Assembly (NCBI GenBank): GCA_964459065.1 | Contig: CAYWMN010000202.1 | Span: 1-7,064, forward strand | Reading direction: 5' to 3' | Length of the DNA: 7,064 nt | Source of the DNA: JAMCXS01 sp964459065 | GTDB taxonomy: Bacteria; Acidobacteriota; Terriglobia; UBA7540 | Shown: positions 5,583 to 7,064 of the stretch, piece by piece | How positions within the stretch are numbered: position 1 is the first letter of the stretch | How the letters are laid out: every line of letters starts with the position of its first letter | Notes under the pieces: model-generated | Told to the model about the DNA's origin: nothing | Database searches by the model: none | The model's input: the letters and a program-made list of their open reading frames with translations, nothing else | Program-made: the position numbers and the translations under genes

Positions 5583-6443
5583 GTGGCAACCTTACGGGAC
5601 ATTCGGCGCCGCATCGGCTCCATCCGGAACACCAAGCAGATCACCCGCGCGATGAAAGTGGTGGCGGCTTCCCGCCTGCGGCGTGCGCAGGAACGGATCT
5701 TTAACGCCCGTCCCTACGCCAATCAGACCACGGCGTTATTGCAGAGCGTGGCCGCCCGCCTGGTGCAGCAGGAGCATCCGCTGCTGGCGCGGCGTCCGGA
5801 ACGCAAGCGGCTGCTGGTTCTGGTGACGGCCGACCGCGGTTTGTGCGGAGCTTTCAACGCCAACTTGATCCGCGCCGCCCAGGGCTATCTGGCCGAGGCC
5901 GGTGCGGACAACGTGTCTCTGGTGACGGTGGGGCGCAAGGGCAGGGATTTCTTTCGCCGCCGGCCGGTTAAGATTGTGTCGGAGCACGTCAACATCTTCC
6001 GGCAACTGGATTTTTCCAACGCTCGCGAGTTGGCCGGCGAGTTGATTGAGCTTTACACGTCCGAGCGGGTCGACGCCATCGACTTCCTCTATAATGAGTT
6101 CAAGTCGGTCATGTCGCAGAATGTGATCCTGGAGCGTTATCTTCCCATCGACCCGATCAGGGCGCCGGAGGGTGAATTCCTGGTGGATTACATCTACGAG
6201 CAGCCGCCGGAAGAGATTTTGCGAGCCCTGTTGCCCCGCTACGTCGAGGTCCAGGTTTTCCGCGCCATGCTGGAGTCTCACGCGGCTGAGTTGGCGGCGC
6301 GGATGACGGCGATGGATTCGGCCACCAACAATGCCGACGAACTGATGGAAACGCTTCGGCTGCGGCTGAACCGGCTGCGCCAGGCGGCCATTACTACGGA
6401 AATCATTGAAGTGATCAGCGGCGCTCAGTCGCTGGAGTATTAG
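5583..6443 (+). CDS. atpG: ATP synthase F1 subunit gamma
   Basis: This 286-residue gamma subunit is the central rotor shaft. Its coiled-coil termini turn inside the alpha3beta3 head while its foot sits on the c-ring with epsilon. The N-terminal helix has the family signature (RDIRRRIGSIRNTKQITRAM, then KVVAASRLRRAQ, about 5-36). The Rossmann-like middle domain contains LLVLVTADRGLCGAFNANL (about 78-96). The C-terminal helix carries the conserved MDSATNNADELM and ITTEIIEVISGAQSLEY, ending the protein. The length is typical (about 285-300), with no sign of the cyanobacterial or chloroplast regulatory insertion. It starts with GTG at 5583, 12 nt after the atpA stop, with GAGGG (5569-5573) overlapping that stop as its ribosome site. 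Alpha and gamma are therefore probably coupled in translation. Confidence 0.97.
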   Translation: MATLRDIRRRIGSIRNTKQITRAMKVVAASRLRRAQERIFNARPYANQTTALLQSVAARLVQQEHPLLARRPERKRLLVLVTADRGLCGAFNANLIRAAQGYLAEAGADNVSLVTVGRKGRDFFRRRPVKIVSEHVNIFRQLDFSNARELAGELIELYTSERVDAIDFLYNEFKSVMSQNVILERYLPIDPIRAPEGEFLVDYIYEQPPEEILRALLPRYVEVQVFRAMLESHAAELAARMTAMDSATNNADELMETLRLRLNRLRQAAITTEIIEVISGAQSLEY

Positions 6444-6445
6444 GC

Positions 6446-6482
6446 CGGTGCGGTAAGGGTTCGAACGCTCTCGGAAGCACCG
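6446..6482 (+). repeat. Possible stem-loop in the atpG-atpD spacer
   Basis: CGGTGC (6446-6451) can pair with GCACCG (6477-6482) across a 25-nt loop that contains the 8-bp palindrome GTTCGAAC (6459-6466). The stem is short and the loop long, so this is weak. It starts 3 bases after the atpG stop, within the 74-nt gap before atpD. Confidence 0.25.
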
Positions 6483-6517
6483 ATCACAGGTTTTTGGAGA
6501 TCAGCAAGGGGAGAGTT

Positions 6518-7064
<547 letters not shown>

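Overview
This is a GC-rich bacterial window, roughly 60% GC by eye, dominated by most of an F1Fo ATP synthase operon. The proteins are typical bacterial versions. The gene order is Fo b, Fo b, delta, alpha, gamma, beta, with no a or c subunit gene in front. From general knowledge this split layout with paired b-type subunits, the second starting with a signal-peptide-like segment, is seen in Acidobacteriota and in delta-proteobacterial lineages such as Geobacter. I lean to Acidobacteriota, but the window alone does not decide it.

Layout. Positions 1-405 (minus strand) hold the N-terminal 135 codons of a dihydrolipoyl dehydrogenase (lpd), which runs off the left edge. A 246-bp divergent intergenic region (406-651) follows, with a reasonable sigma70-like promoter pointing right. 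Positions 652-2031 (plus) encode a 459-residue FAD-linked oxidase of the PCMH/VAO superfamily. Its motifs match cytokinin dehydrogenases closely, but asparagine appears to replace the catalytic aspartate. A 117-bp spacer then carries a consensus TTGACA promoter that probably starts the atp operon. The operon continues to the right edge: atpF-type b (2149-2625), atpF b (2622-3233, 4-nt overlap), atpH (3286-3825), atpA (4035-5570), atpG (5583-6443) and the N-terminal 182 codons of atpD (6518-7064). atpC would be expected beyond the edge.

How the genes work together. The two b subunits form the peripheral stalk, which delta fixes to the top of the alpha3beta3 head. Gamma is the rotor shaft that couples proton flow through the a/c part of Fo (not encoded here) to ATP synthesis in the beta catalytic sites. 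The divergent lpd gene encodes the E3 flavoprotein of 2-oxoacid dehydrogenase complexes and is functionally separate from the oxidase and the ATP synthase.

Most of the window is housekeeping. I found no mobile element, CRISPR array, RNA gene or toxin/defence module. The points worth a second look are the altered active site of the cytokinin-dehydrogenase-like protein, a 21-nt near-perfect GC palindrome in the unusually long (209 nt) atpH-atpA spacer with a small overlapping reading frame at the weak atpA start, and smaller hairpins between other atp genes.
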